NCBI RefSeq assembly: GCF_000004825.1
Contig: NW_008805065.1
Coordinates: 434,001 to 498,000 of the forward strand
Source: Heterostelium album PN500
Taxonomy: Eukaryota; Evosea; Eumycetozoa; Acytosteliales; Acytosteliaceae
Reading direction: 5' to 3'
DNA length: 64,000 bases
The notes under the pieces: model-generated
Told to the model about the DNA's origin: nothing
Databases searched by the model: none
The model's input: the letters and a program-made list of their open reading frames with translations, nothing else
Shown: piece after piece, positions 11,118 to 21,454 of the stretch
Position numbering within the stretch: position 1 is the stretch's first letter
Layout of the letters: each line of letters starts with the position of its first letter
Program-made: the position numbers and the translations under genes

Positions 11118-13094
11118 TCACTTGTCAAGTTTATCAAGTTGACTTTCTATTTCTTTGATATGGTCGGTGTGAATCGATGCTAGAACAGTGAGTTGTTCTA
11201 CACTGAGGTATTCCAAGCCTATACCAAGTATCTCTGGTATACCAAGACCAAGTACCTCTGCCTTTTCGTTTCTTTCATAGAGACTCTCTCTAAACTCTAT
11301 GAAATTATCCTCTATCTCTGTCAATTGATTAAGTGTCTCTTTCAACCTACTCGCTTGTTCCAAATATAAAATAGCTAATTCCTTATATTTCTCTCTGTAA
11401 TCTAAATTATTTTGTTGTTGTTGTTGTTCTGGTTGTGTTTGTTGTGTTTGTTGTTGAATTTGTACATTGTTTGATAAAGATGAAGTTGTCGATAGTTCTA
11501 ATGATTCATTATTTATATTTGTAATTTCTTTTTGTGATATTTCATTTTCTATATTATTGTTATTATCATTATTATTATTATTATTATTAATATTATTAAT
11601 ATTATTAATATTATTACTTTTATCTTGAATAAACTGTTGTTTTTCTAAATCTTTGTTATCTTTATCTTTAATCAAATCTAAATCTAATTGAACAGCTATC
11701 TTTTTAGTTTCATTCTTTGTTTGTTCTTCTAATGTTTGTTTTCTACTCTTATTATTATTATTATTATTATTGTTATTGTTATTCTTTGTTGTTGATGTGT
11801 TATTGGTATTATTAGTAACAGTTGTTGTTTTTGGTTGTGGTTGTTTATTCTTATTTGAATTATTCTTTGATTTCTTTGATTGCTGTTGTTGATTATGATG
11901 TTGTGTATGTTGTTGTTTCTCTACTGCCAATAGCGATTCTAGATTCTTTGTGATCTCTTGTTCCTTCTGTTTAATATAGTCGTCGAATATCTTTATAATC
12001 TTTTGATATGATTTCGTTGTCTTTTTAACTTTTTTAACTAAATTAAACCTAGATATCAATCTATCTTTAAATTCACTTGGTAACAATTGATTTACATATT
12101 CTAATGATTCTATTTCTTCTTTAATATTTATATTACTATTATTACTATTGTTATTACTATTATTATTAATATTCTTTTTTGATAATTGTAATCCCTTCTT
12201 TGCTAAATCTAAAGGTGTACAACGATTCTTATTGGCAATGTTGATTTCCGATCCACAATCCAATAGAGCTTTGACAGATTTGGTGAAACCGAGTCGCGAT
12301 GCAATGTGTAGCGGTGTTTCACCGTCTTTGTCGCGTAGGTCCAACATTGCCTGTAGTCGCTTCTTTCCGTGAGTTCGCTCGATTAGTCGCGCCAGCAGCG
12401 TGATGGTAGTCGACTGGTTGTGGAATGCAGCGCAGATAAACACGTTGAATCCATGGTGATTAACAGCTTTGAGATCTTCGCCAGCCTTGCTCAGTCGTTC
12501 CACCAGTGTATCGTCACCGTTCATTGCAGCAAACAGCATGGCGGTGTCACCATTACTGTTGGCATGGTTAAGTGGCGCGGCATTTGCAATGAAGAAGTCG
12601 TATGCCTCGACATTGGCATACAGCACCGCCGTCATCAGATAGCTATTGTCAATCTTCAACGTTATATCCATGCCGTGCGATAGCAGTAGGGTGAGCAGAT
12701 CTCTATTGCCAAACGGTATGGCAAAGCAGAAAGGAATACCCTCGATAAAGTTCTTTGAGATCGTTTTGTTGGCAAACATTCGGTGACACTCGGCTATCAA
12801 CGGACGATAGACTTGCTCATTGCCCGAGAAGAAGCAGAGACACATGATGAACTCGAGATTCCTATTGACAAAGTCGACCTCCAATGATTTGTCGTCAACC
12901 AGCGATATCAGCTGTCGTCCAACATCGATAAACGATTGCAATCCAACAAACTCATCGTCTTCTTCGTTGTCGATATCACCGTCTTCATTACCAATACCAT
13001 CTTCTGCACAACTTGTACTATTACTATAGTATTCCTTTAAGTATAAATCAAATTCCTTATAGATACCAATTAAATATGTATTAAATGAATCCAT
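11118..13094 (-). CDS. Ankyrin-repeat protein with Asn/Gln-rich and coiled-coil C-terminus
   Basis: This is a single exon of 658 codons, ATG at 13094. An acidic N-terminus is followed by ankyrin repeats at about residues 115-310, the clearest being DKDGETPLHIASRLGFTKSV and NKNRCTPLDLAKKG. Next come Lys/Gln/Asn-rich linkers with long Asn and Gln runs, then a C-terminal helical segment of about 90 residues (EKYKELAILYLEQASRLKET). The ankyrins are of the general type and do not belong to the NGHLEVVKWLHENRTEGC family that fills the rest of the window. It is probably a protein-binding scaffold; the partner is unknown. Confidence 0.85.
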   Translation of the reverse strand: MDSFNTYLIGIYKEFDLYLKEYYSNSTSCAEDGIGNEDGDIDNEEDDEFVGLQSFIDVGRQLISLVDDKSLEVDFVNRNLEFIMCLCFFSGNEQVYRPLIAECHRMFANKTISKNFIEGIPFCFAIPFGNRDLLTLLLSHGMDITLKIDNSYLMTAVLYANVEAYDFFIANAAPLNHANSNGDTAMLFAAMNGDDTLVERLSKAGEDLKAVNHHGFNVFICAAFHNQSTTITLLARLIERTHGKKRLQAMLDLRDKDGETPLHIASRLGFTKSVKALLDCGSEINIANKNRCTPLDLAKKGLQLSKKNINNNSNNNSNNSNINIKEEIESLEYVNQLLPSEFKDRLISRFNLVKKVKKTTKSYQKIIKIFDDYIKQKEQEITKNLESLLAVEKQQHTQHHNQQQQSKKSKNNSNKNKQPQPKTTTVTNNTNNTSTTKNNNNNNNNNNNKSRKQTLEEQTKNETKKIAVQLDLDLIKDKDNKDLEKQQFIQDKSNNINNINNINNNNNNNDNNNNIENEISQKEITNINNESLELSTTSSLSNNVQIQQQTQQTQPEQQQQQNNLDYREKYKELAILYLEQASRLKETLNQLTEIEDNFIEFRESLYERNEKAEVLGLGIPEILGIGLEYLSVEQLTVLASIHTDHIKEIESQLDKLDK

Positions 13095-13528
13095 TATTAT
13101 ATATTATTAGAGAACTTGTTTCTTTTCTCATCTTAAAAATAATTCAAAAAATGTAAAAAAAAAAAAAATATGAACAGTTAATTAATAATTTAGGGTATTT
13201 AGGTGCCTATCTGTAAAGACAAATAAGTTGGATGCATAACTTGAGTACACATATTATTAAATTTGATATTTTAAACTAAAAGTTTGATTATTTGATAACA
13301 AATATTTATTTTCGAAAATTACGATTCTCTCTACCAGATCTTGTTGGTTCTGATATAAATAGACCAATATTATTTATGGTAAATTCTGTTAACTTTTTAA
13401 ATTCCTTTATTTATTTTTGGTGCGTTACAGATTAAGAGTTAATTGTTTCTCTAAATTTGTTTCGAAATTCATGATCACATAAAAGAATTAAATAATAAGA
13501 GTTTATTAAAAATAAATGTATTTATTAT
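13095..13528. other. Spacer, no gene seen
   Basis: AT-rich sequence between two minus-strand genes. I see no gene, RNA or clear repeat. Confidence 0.6.
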
Positions 13529-15558
13529 TTAAGATCTTGCTTTTCTAAGGAGTTGTCTTCTTGACATTTGTTCACCATTTGGAAGTGTTATTGTTTGTTT
13601 GTTGTTTGAAAGTGTGAGTCCAAGGTGCCTATATACATTGATTTGTGTGTGACCATTTTTGATAGCTTCTAAATATAGTTGTTGTTTTGTCATTGATAGT
13701 CCATCATGGAGTGTAATTGTTTCTTTTGATGAGAGCGAAGTTGCAAGTTTATTGAAGGATTTGGCATGTAATGGATCACATTCTATTGCTTTCAAGTATA
13801 ACTGTTGTTTGGTCATCGATTCTCCATTTAAAAGTGTGATTGCATTATCTGATGATAGTGATAATACAAGATTATAATAAAAATTGGCTTGAAATGGATC
13901 ATAATCTATTGATTTCAAGTATAACTGTTGTTTGGTCATCGATTGTCCATTGAAAAGTGTGATTGTTTCATTTGAAGATTTTAGTGTACATGCAAGGTTA
14001 TTGTATGAGTTGGCATTTAACGGATTACATTCTATTGCTTTCAAGTATAGTTGGTGTTGTGTCATCGATTCTCCATTTAAAAGTGTGATTGTTTCATTTG
14101 AAGATTTTAGTGTACATGCAAGGTTACTGTATGAATTGGCATGTAATGGATCACATTCTATTGCTTTCAAGTATAATTGTTGTTCTGTCATCGATTGTCC
14201 ATTTAAAAGTTTGATTGTTTCATTTGAAGATTTTAGTGTACATGCAAGGTTACTGTATGAATTGGCATTTAACGGATTACATTCTATTGCTTTCAAGTAT
14301 AGTTGTTGTTGTGTCATCGATTCTCCATTTAAAAGTGTGATTGTTTCATTTGAAGATTTTAGTGTACATGCAAGGTTACTGTATGAATTGGCATGTAACG
14401 GATTACATTCTATTGCTTTCAAGTATAGTTGTTGTTGTGTCATCGATTGTCCATTGAAAAGTGTGATTGTTTCATTTGAAGATTTTAGTGTACATGCAAG
14501 GTTACTGTATGAATTGGCATGTAATGGACCACATTCTATTGCTTTCAAGTATAATTGTTGTTCTGTCATTGAAAGTCCATTTAAAAGTGTGATTGTTTCA
14601 TCAGATGATAATGTATTGGCAAGGTTATAATATGCAATGGTATTCAATGGGTCACACTCTATTACTTTCAAGTATAGTTGTTGTTTTGTCATTGACTGTC
14701 CATTAAGAAAATTGATTATTTCGTTAGACGATAGTGAATATGCAAGGTTAAAATACGAATTGAAATGGAATGGATCACACTCTATTGCTTTCAAGTATAG
14801 TTGGTGTTGTGTCATTGATTGTCCATTAAAAAGTGTGATTATATTATCTTCGTTGGATGATAGTGTTGTTGCAAGGTTATAGTATGGATCGGAGTCGGTT
14901 GGACTACATTCTATCGCCTTCAAATATAGTTGATGTTGTGTCATTGATTCTCCATTTAAAAGTGTGATTGTTTCATCACAAGATAATAGTGTATAGGCAA
15001 GGTTATTGTATGGATTCGGGTCGGTTGGGTCACATTCTATTGCTTTCAAGTATAGTTGTTGTTGTGTCATCGATTGTCCATTTAATAATGTGATTGTTTC
15101 ATCACCAGATGATAGTGAATATGCAAGGTTACTGTATGAATTGGAATGCAATGGATCACAATCTATTGATTTCATGTATAATTGTTGTTCTGTTATCGAT
15201 TGTCCATTTAAAAGTGTGATTGTTTCATCGCCATCGGATGATAGTGTTAATGCAAGGTTATAATATGCTTGAAGGTGATTTGGATCAATCTCTATTACTT
15301 TCAAGTATAGCTGTTTCTCTGTCATTGATTCTCCTGATGGAAGAATGATCGATGGTTGATGATCTTTATCGGAAAGAATCGTTGCCAGCATGTGATATGC
15401 TTCTGCATTGTTTGGATCTAAACCAATGCATTTCAATAAGATTTGTTCTTGGCTAATTGATTCTCCTGAAGGAAGTGTTGTTGAATCATCTCCATGATCG
15501 AGTTTCGTTGCAATTTGGTAGAGTTGATTCGAATTTAAATTTCTTTTGGTTACTCTGT
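13529..15558 (-). CDS. TPR-like protein of ~15 tandem 42-residue repeats
   Basis: The stop is at 13529. The frame contains ATG at 15436 but stays open and repeat-bearing upstream to about 15558, where a TTTCTACAG acceptor-like site sits, so the true start is probably in an unseen upstream exon. Each unit reads ETITLLNGQSMTQQQLYLKA then IECDPLHANSYSNLACTLKS plus SN: a TPR-like helical pair (A-x-Y-x-NLA, LYLKAIExDP) with an extra eight-residue LLNGxSMT segment. Units near 13930-14560 are almost identical at DNA level (126-base period), which points to recent expansion or gene conversion. Similar 'LNGxxMTxxxLYLKAIExDP' repeats are, to my memory, common in amoeba and amoeba-associated bacterial proteins. 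Function unknown. Confidence 0.8.
13930..14560 (-). repeat. Homogenised 126-bp tandem repeats inside the TPR-like gene
   Basis: Five consecutive 126-bp units are nearly identical, for example the block spelling TTTGAAGATTTTAGTGTACA recurring at a constant period. Units towards both gene ends are clearly more diverged. This is the signature of unequal crossing-over in the array centre. Confidence 0.8.
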
Positions 15559-15789
15559 AGAAAAAGTAAATAAAAAAATTGAAACTTCCAATACTATTTC
15601 TTTAAAAAGTATTTCTAAATGTTTGATAATAGTGTATAATTTTTTTATCATTTTATAAAAGAAAAAATTAATTTTTATTTTTTTATTTGCAAAACATTTT
15701 TTCTCTTGAACTCACGAGGGATTAAAAATAATATGTTTTTTTTAATAGAGTTCGTAACGTTTTAAGGAGATGCTATAATATTAGATGCC

Positions 15790-16629
15790 AAAACAAATAT
15801 AATTTATTGATTCAATTGGATAGATTTCTGTGAGATGTGTTTTTCCAATACAACCTCGGAATCTATTAGCTTTTTATCTCTATATCTTATGAAATCTTGA
15901 AGCTGAATGAGTTTGTTAAGTGGATAATCTCGGTTACTCAATAGCCAATCTAATATTTCATAACGATTGTCCATTGTCAGTTGTTCAATGGTTGATTCTA
16001 CGTAGACCGAAACTAATTGTTCTCGTGATACATTGGTAAATAGTCATTTGAGTAACTCTGTATTGCAGCAATTCGACAGGCGATATCATAGGAAAATACG
16101 CATAGATCCGGTACTTCCTGGCAGAGCAGTTTGAATATTTCCATACCATCGTGTTCAAATGCTGTTGGTAGGTATAGATCAGCCTGGAACAATAGATCTC
16201 TGTGCTCTCTAATTAGAAACTGTATGGTTTATTCTCTACTGCAGCATATTCGACATGACAAAATCATGTGGTCAGTAGATTAGAAGCCATTCTATCATGT
16301 CGATCCGACGGATGCTCGCCGCATTCTCGAATACATTACTAAACTTTGAGATCAGCTTTTTCAAGCTTGGTTTATCATAGCCGAGTTTGTCAGACATCAG
16401 TTTCAGTAGGTTGATTTCACCAGAGAATACAGTGTTCCATTGCCGGGTACAAGTCCCAGTCAGCAGTTGGGTATCGATTGAAAAGGTATTGAATTAGCTC
16501 TAGTTTACCACGCATGGCACAGTGTGCTAACACCCTATCGAGACATGATGAATCAGCTATAGATATACGATCGTAATGTTTGAAATCCAAAAGATTTTGA
16601 AATTTCTCATCAATAAATAAATATAACAA
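15790..16629 (-). pseudogene. Decayed ankyrin-family gene
   Basis: On the minus strand, family-typical pieces occur in order but in different frames: LAHCAMRGKLELIQYLFNRY near the 5' side (16417-16629), then LLKLMSDKLGYDKPSLKK and ASIRRIDMIEWL (about 16280-16410), and a C-terminal piece LTMDNRYEILDWLLSN...LQDFIRYRDKKLI (about 15800-15965). These match the layout of the intact neighbours (residues ~130 to the end), so this is a broken copy with several stops and frame changes. The N-terminal ~120 residues are absent. Confidence 0.75.
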
Positions 16630-16672
16630 ATATTATCATTTTTTAAAAAAATTTTTTTTTTTAGTTTTTTTT

Positions 16673-17201
16673 TTAGATTTTATTGGTGGCCTCTTTGGCT
16701 TCGGTTTCCGGCTTCTTCTTCTTTAGCTTCTCAAGCTCTTTGGCCTTCTTGTATTCGGCTGGATGTTTATCTTCACGGCCACAAATAGTTAAGGACTTAC
16801 ACGGACCCTTGCATTCGTGTTCTGCTGTGCCCCTCTTGGCTTTCTTTGGCTTATGGCAAACTGGACATAATCTTGGACGATAAGATTTTTTCTTGGCTTC
16901 CACCGCACCATCTTCACTGTCATGTTCATCACTGGATGCTTCCTCCAAATCGGATAAATCAGAGTCGGTATCAGCTTGCAATGGCTTAGATCTAGAGATA
17001 TTCTGCAACTTCTATAGAATCAAATAGTATATCAAAAAGAATATTAATAAAAGAAAGTTTTTTTAAAAACAATATTTAAAATTGTATATTTACTTTAGCT
17101 TGACGATCAGGATAATTGTCCTCTTCTTCAGTGGATTCTAAATCCTCTTCTTCTACTTCTTCTTCTTCTACATGTATTATTTGTTTATTTCTATAATTCT
17201 T
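16673..17201 (-). CDS. Small acidic/basic protein with a Cys-rich, probably zinc-binding module
   Basis: Exons 17201-17094 and 17011-16673 join in phase 0 (NYPDRQAK|LQNIS read across GT-AG). A further acceptor at 17202 implies at least one exon upstream, which I could not place. The first visible exon is Glu-rich (VEEEEVEEEDLESTEEED). A second acidic stretch follows, then LCPVCHKPKKAKRGTAEHEC, KGPCKSLTICGREDKH and a Lys/Glu-rich tail. The CPxC...HxCxxxC...CxxxxxH spacing suggests a zinc-binding fold. Charge layout suggests a nuclear protein. No family recognised. Confidence 0.65.
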
Positions 17202-17473
17202 CTAAACAAATAATAAAAATAAAGGGGTCTCATGTTTCACTTTTGCAATAATTTGTTATTAAAATTAGATATTAATTAGTAAATCAGAATAAATTAATTA
17301 TTATATAGTGAATAAAAATCACTAAGATAAATTCACCCAAGGGGACTTTTGTTACATATAAAACAACAACATATAAATGGAGAAATAAATAAAATTGAAA
17401 GTTTGTTCTGTTTCTTAATCATTTTATTTTATTATTAAACAAATACTTTTATACAAAATTATGTTATTCATAT

Positions 17474-19216
17474 TTAATTAGTAGTGGTGGAGGTTGTTGC
17501 AACCTTTTCAATATATTTAGCTAATACGTTGATTGCTTTCGATGATTCTGGGAATTTCTCAGCGAGTTGGGCTTGATATTCCAAGAGTTTTTCTGTTGGC
17601 AAGTCGACTCTATCAATGTTGTTGAGTAACCATTCCAACGTTTCTTCGGAGTCACATTCGAAAAGGTTTTCCAAGTGTTCATTGAGATAATTGTTAATAT
17701 TAATATTCTTCATGTTGTATTTCGGTATATTTTCCAATAGCCATTGAGCAATATCCAATCGCTCCGAGTAAATAGCATAATGCAATGCGGTCTCTGTGCA
17801 TCCTTCGGTTCTGTTGGCATGTAACCACTTCATAACATCGTATTGTTGATACCTCAGAGCGGTATCCATGGTGTCAGTGGAGAACTTGAAACGGTTATTG
17901 TCACCATCGTTACGCTCGTGTAGGAATTGAAGTAGTTCGAGGTTGCCTTGTTTGATAACAAAGGGTAGTGAATTAGCGGTACACTGTTGAGTGGTGTTCT
18001 GGTCGAGCCATTTCAGAGTTTCAAAGAATCCATTCTTTACGACATCATCCATCACATCGGATTCACAACGCTCCGTTCTATTCTCATAGATCCACTTCAA
18101 CATTTCTAGGTGTCCTCTTTTGGCAGCTTCTTCTATTCTTCTTGGAGACAACTTTTCGTTTGGATATTTCTCATTCATCCATTTAACAACGTTCAGCTGA
18201 CCACCTTCAATTGCGGCATCCATTGGTGATTCCCATCGAACATCTTTATCGTCGCTTAACAAATGGAGCACCTCCAAGTTTCCAGTCTTGGCAGCCGTTT
18301 CAAGCATTCTATTTGGGAGAGTGAATTTATGTTCACGTAATAGCTTGAATATTGCAAATGGTTTGCCGGGTAACGAAGCAATTTTCATATACTCATCATT
18401 CTTTGGACGTTGGAGTTGTTTGTGCTCGGCAAGAAGATACTCTACCGTTTGGAGATGTCCTCCCAAGACGGCATACTTCATCATATCAGATTTCGACAGT
18501 TCGTGTCCTCTATTCTCAGCCAACCATTGTATGAGATCGATTCTTCCGATTCTGGCAGAGTTGTTCAATGCATTATTGAAAGTATTGATAACCGGCTTTG
18601 AGCTGGGATCTTCATCGAATTTTCGGGAAAAGAATTTAACCACATCCAAGTCACCTGACAATGGTGCAACTGCCAACATCTTATTGAAATCCCACTTAAT
18701 AATAACTGTTGAAGTTTCAGTAGAAGTGGTAGTAGTAGCAGCAGCTAATCTATCCATTAGATAATTAATTATATCTAATCTACCGTTCTTTGATGCATAT
18801 TCCAATGCGTCGTTGAGAGTGTCTTGTACTTGTGTTGTTGGTGTAGTTGTTGCTTTTTCTTTGACAGTAGTAGTAGTAGTAGTTGATTCCAATTCCTCTT
18901 TGAGTCGTTGTTCAATGTCGTAGTGATCCAATAAGTATTTCATCATCTCTACACTACCACCTTTAATAACACCAAAGAATATCGATAGATTCAATCTCTT
19001 GACACCGTTGACCTTCAATCGTTCAAGACACGCCTTAAACTCTGGTAGATAGCCATGTGTTGCCAAGACATAGGGTCTCTTAATCACTTCGCTCCACTGG
19101 TAGTGATACTTAAACAGTATCTCATCATTCCAACGTGCTATCTCTTTGATATGGTTAACAATCAACTTGCAAACCACAACATTTTTTAAAACAGATATAA
19201 TTAATTGTTTATCCAT
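17474..19216 (-). CDS. Dictyostelid ankyrin-family protein (NGRLDIIxYL type)
   Basis: Single exon, 580 codons, ATG at 19216. The family-specific N-terminus (MDKQLIISVLKNVVVCKLIV ... WSEVIKRPYVLATHGYLPEF) is followed by degenerate ankyrin units of ~33 residues from about residue 70 to 540, e.g. YASKNGRLDIINYLMDRL, AAKRGHLEMLKWIYENRTER, ALHYAIYSERLDIAQWLLEN. A Thr-run insert lies near residues 110-130. It closes with a family C-terminal helix (LLEYQAQLAEKFPES). It is the nearest relative of the next gene upstream at 19415-21226, same strand, ~200 bases apart, so the pair arose by tandem duplication. Function unknown; probably protein binding. Confidence 0.88.
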   Translation of the reverse strand: MDKQLIISVLKNVVVCKLIVNHIKEIARWNDEILFKYHYQWSEVIKRPYVLATHGYLPEFKACLERLKVNGVKRLNLSIFFGVIKGGSVEMMKYLLDHYDIEQRLKEELESTTTTTTVKEKATTTPTTQVQDTLNDALEYASKNGRLDIINYLMDRLAAATTTTSTETSTVIIKWDFNKMLAVAPLSGDLDVVKFFSRKFDEDPSSKPVINTFNNALNNSARIGRIDLIQWLAENRGHELSKSDMMKYAVLGGHLQTVEYLLAEHKQLQRPKNDEYMKIASLPGKPFAIFKLLREHKFTLPNRMLETAAKTGNLEVLHLLSDDKDVRWESPMDAAIEGGQLNVVKWMNEKYPNEKLSPRRIEEAAKRGHLEMLKWIYENRTERCESDVMDDVVKNGFFETLKWLDQNTTQQCTANSLPFVIKQGNLELLQFLHERNDGDNNRFKFSTDTMDTALRYQQYDVMKWLHANRTEGCTETALHYAIYSERLDIAQWLLENIPKYNMKNININNYLNEHLENLFECDSEETLEWLLNNIDRVDLPTEKLLEYQAQLAEKFPESSKAINVLAKYIEKVATTSTTTN

Positions 19217-19414
19217 TATTATTATTATTACTAAAAAGTAAATAAAATATATAGAAATAAGTTTAAAAATACAATATAAAATAATAATAATCTAATATGT
19301 TTTAGTATTAGATTTTGTTCAAAAACAATAAATCATCCCTCATCTGATCAACACTTTTCATCCCTCAAATTTTCCGTTTTTCTCAAGAAAATGTTGTTGA
19401 TTTATAAATAATAT

Positions 19415-21226
19415 TTATTCTTTAATTGATTTTGTTAATGGTTTACAACTATCATCATTTTCATTCTCTTCATGCTTTCTCTTTGTGGATTTCGAAAGGA
19501 TGGTCTCTTGAATATGATCAACTAAATAGGTATTGCTTTTTGTTGATTTCGGAAACTCCTTTGCCATCTTGGTTTGGTATTTAAGAAGTTCATCCGGTGG
19601 CAATTGAATATGTTCTATGAGCCATTTCAAAATATCTCGGTCATCTCTCTCGAAAAGATATTCCAGGTGTCTATCTAATTGCTCGCTAATACCATCGATG
19701 TTCAGCGATTTCGGATACTTTTCGTAGACCCATTCGACCATGTCCAATCGTAGATGATAAATACACTGAAGCAATGACATATAAGTACAGCCTTCGGTTC
19801 GATTCTCTTGTAACCACCGCATCATATTAAAATCCTCTTTCTCGGCAGCACAATCCATTGTCTCCTCTGAGAAATGGAATCGGTTATTCTTACCGTTGTT
19901 TCTCTCGTGCATGAATTTAACAACATCCAGATGTCCAGCTTTCACTACAGTATCTAGGATATTATTATCGAATTGAAAATATTGATCTGATTGCGGTTGC
20001 TCTACTACATGAGTTGTTGTCGTTGTCGTCGCCATCATTGGTTCCTCACTATCCAACCAAAGAAGTACTTCAATATGGCCATTCGATGCAACTTCATTAA
20101 CAATGTTACGTGAACATCGTTCCGTACGGTTAACATACAGCCATTTCAGAGCGTCGATGTATCCACGTTTTGCACACTCATCGAATGCCTTTGTCGTACA
20201 GCCTTCACTTCGATTCTCGTGTAACCATCGCATCATCCCAAAGTGATTGTGTTCCGCAGCAACATCCATATGTGTTTTTTCGAATCTTACTCTGGTATCT
20301 GATTTTTTGGATTCATTGTCAATCAGTTTCATCACCTCGACATTGCCACTTCTAGCGACCATCTCCACGAGGCTCGGTGGATATTGGTAGTCATTGTCAT
20401 TGAGAAGCTTGAAGATTTCCAATGCTTTCTCATTGCCGAAGCGAATCAATCGCATGTAGGCATCGTTTCTCGGACGTTGCAGTAATTTGTGTTTCGTCCA
20501 CAGGTAAACAACGGTATCTAAATGACTTCCAGAGATTGCATATTTCATCATATCGGATTTCGTCAGCTCACTCGAACGATTCTCTGCCAACCACTGAATC
20601 AAATCGATTCTACCGATTCTCGCGGCATTATTGAAGCAATTATTAAAAGTATTGATTTCTGGTCGTGCAGTTGGATCTTCATCGACTTTGCGTGAAAAGA
20701 ATTTAACCACCTCCAGGTCACCGGACAACGGTGCAACCGAGAGCATCTTACGGTAATCCCAATGCATAGATGTAAATTCGGCTGTTGTGAATCTCTCAAA
20801 GAGGCAATTAACAATATCCATTCTACCTTTCTTTGTTGCATGCTCCATTACGTCGTTCAGCGTCATTTGTACTTCCGATGGTTTCCGATTGGCAGTCGAT
20901 TGCAATTCCTCTTTGAGAAGCTGATCTACTTTGTAGTGATCCAACAAGTGCTGCATCATCTCTACGTTACCACCTTTGATAACACCAAAGAACAACGAGA
21001 GATGTGATCTCTGTAGTTCAAAGCGCATCACGTCAAGACACGCCTTAAACTCTTTTGAATATCCATGAGCCGCCAAAACATAAGGTCTCGTAATAATTTC
21101 ATTCCAACTATAATAAATTCTTTGACTATTGTGATCAATCGTTCTAGTTACTTCATTAACCTTTTCAAATATTAATTGATTCAATACTACATTTCTAAAG
21201 ACACAAGAAAATAATGATTTTTCCAT
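19415..21226 (-). CDS. Dictyostelid ankyrin-family protein, tandem paralogue
   Basis: Single exon, 603 codons, ATG at 21226. It shares its whole layout with the gene at 17474-19216: N-terminus ending WNEIITRPYVLAAHGYSKEF, ankyrin-like units such as HATKKGRMDIVNCLFERF and CAKRGYIDALKWLYVNRTER, and C-terminal LLKYQTKMAKEFPKS. A short Thr-rich insert (MATTTTTTHV) interrupts the repeat array near residue 400. A Lys/Arg-rich tail (STKRKHEENEND) follows and could act as a nuclear signal, though that is speculative. Function unknown. Confidence 0.88.
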   Translation of the reverse strand: MEKSLFSCVFRNVVLNQLIFEKVNEVTRTIDHNSQRIYYSWNEIITRPYVLAAHGYSKEFKACLDVMRFELQRSHLSLFFGVIKGGNVEMMQHLLDHYKVDQLLKEELQSTANRKPSEVQMTLNDVMEHATKKGRMDIVNCLFERFTTAEFTSMHWDYRKMLSVAPLSGDLEVVKFFSRKVDEDPTARPEINTFNNCFNNAARIGRIDLIQWLAENRSSELTKSDMMKYAISGSHLDTVVYLWTKHKLLQRPRNDAYMRLIRFGNEKALEIFKLLNDNDYQYPPSLVEMVARSGNVEVMKLIDNESKKSDTRVRFEKTHMDVAAEHNHFGMMRWLHENRSEGCTTKAFDECAKRGYIDALKWLYVNRTERCSRNIVNEVASNGHIEVLLWLDSEEPMMATTTTTTHVVEQPQSDQYFQFDNNILDTVVKAGHLDVVKFMHERNNGKNNRFHFSEETMDCAAEKEDFNMMRWLQENRTEGCTYMSLLQCIYHLRLDMVEWVYEKYPKSLNIDGISEQLDRHLEYLFERDDRDILKWLIEHIQLPPDELLKYQTKMAKEFPKSTKSNTYLVDHIQETILSKSTKRKHEENENDDSCKPLTKSIKE

Positions 21227-21454
21227 TGTTTTTTTTTTTAAAAATTAAAATATATCTATCTTGTATCTATTAATCTATTATCTTCAATTAGACAATGAAA
21301 AAAAAAATGTAAAAAAGATGATGTTGATGTGGTTAACAAGTGCCTCATCATAATCAGGGAAGTGTGGCAAATTTTTATAATTAACATGAATTCTAAATTC
21401 ATATAATTAAAAGATGAGAATATATATAGTTAATAAAAAGAGATCGATAACAAG

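Noticed and set aside
13932-14630. Long plus-strand open frame of 232 codons with regular repeats
   Set aside because: It is the antisense shadow of the TPR-like repeat array; Cys-rich odd composition follows from reversed Gln/Leu/Tyr codons.
13529-15558. Regular repeats resembling a CRISPR array
   Set aside because: The repeats are coding, 126 bp long with no unique spacers, in a eukaryotic genome.
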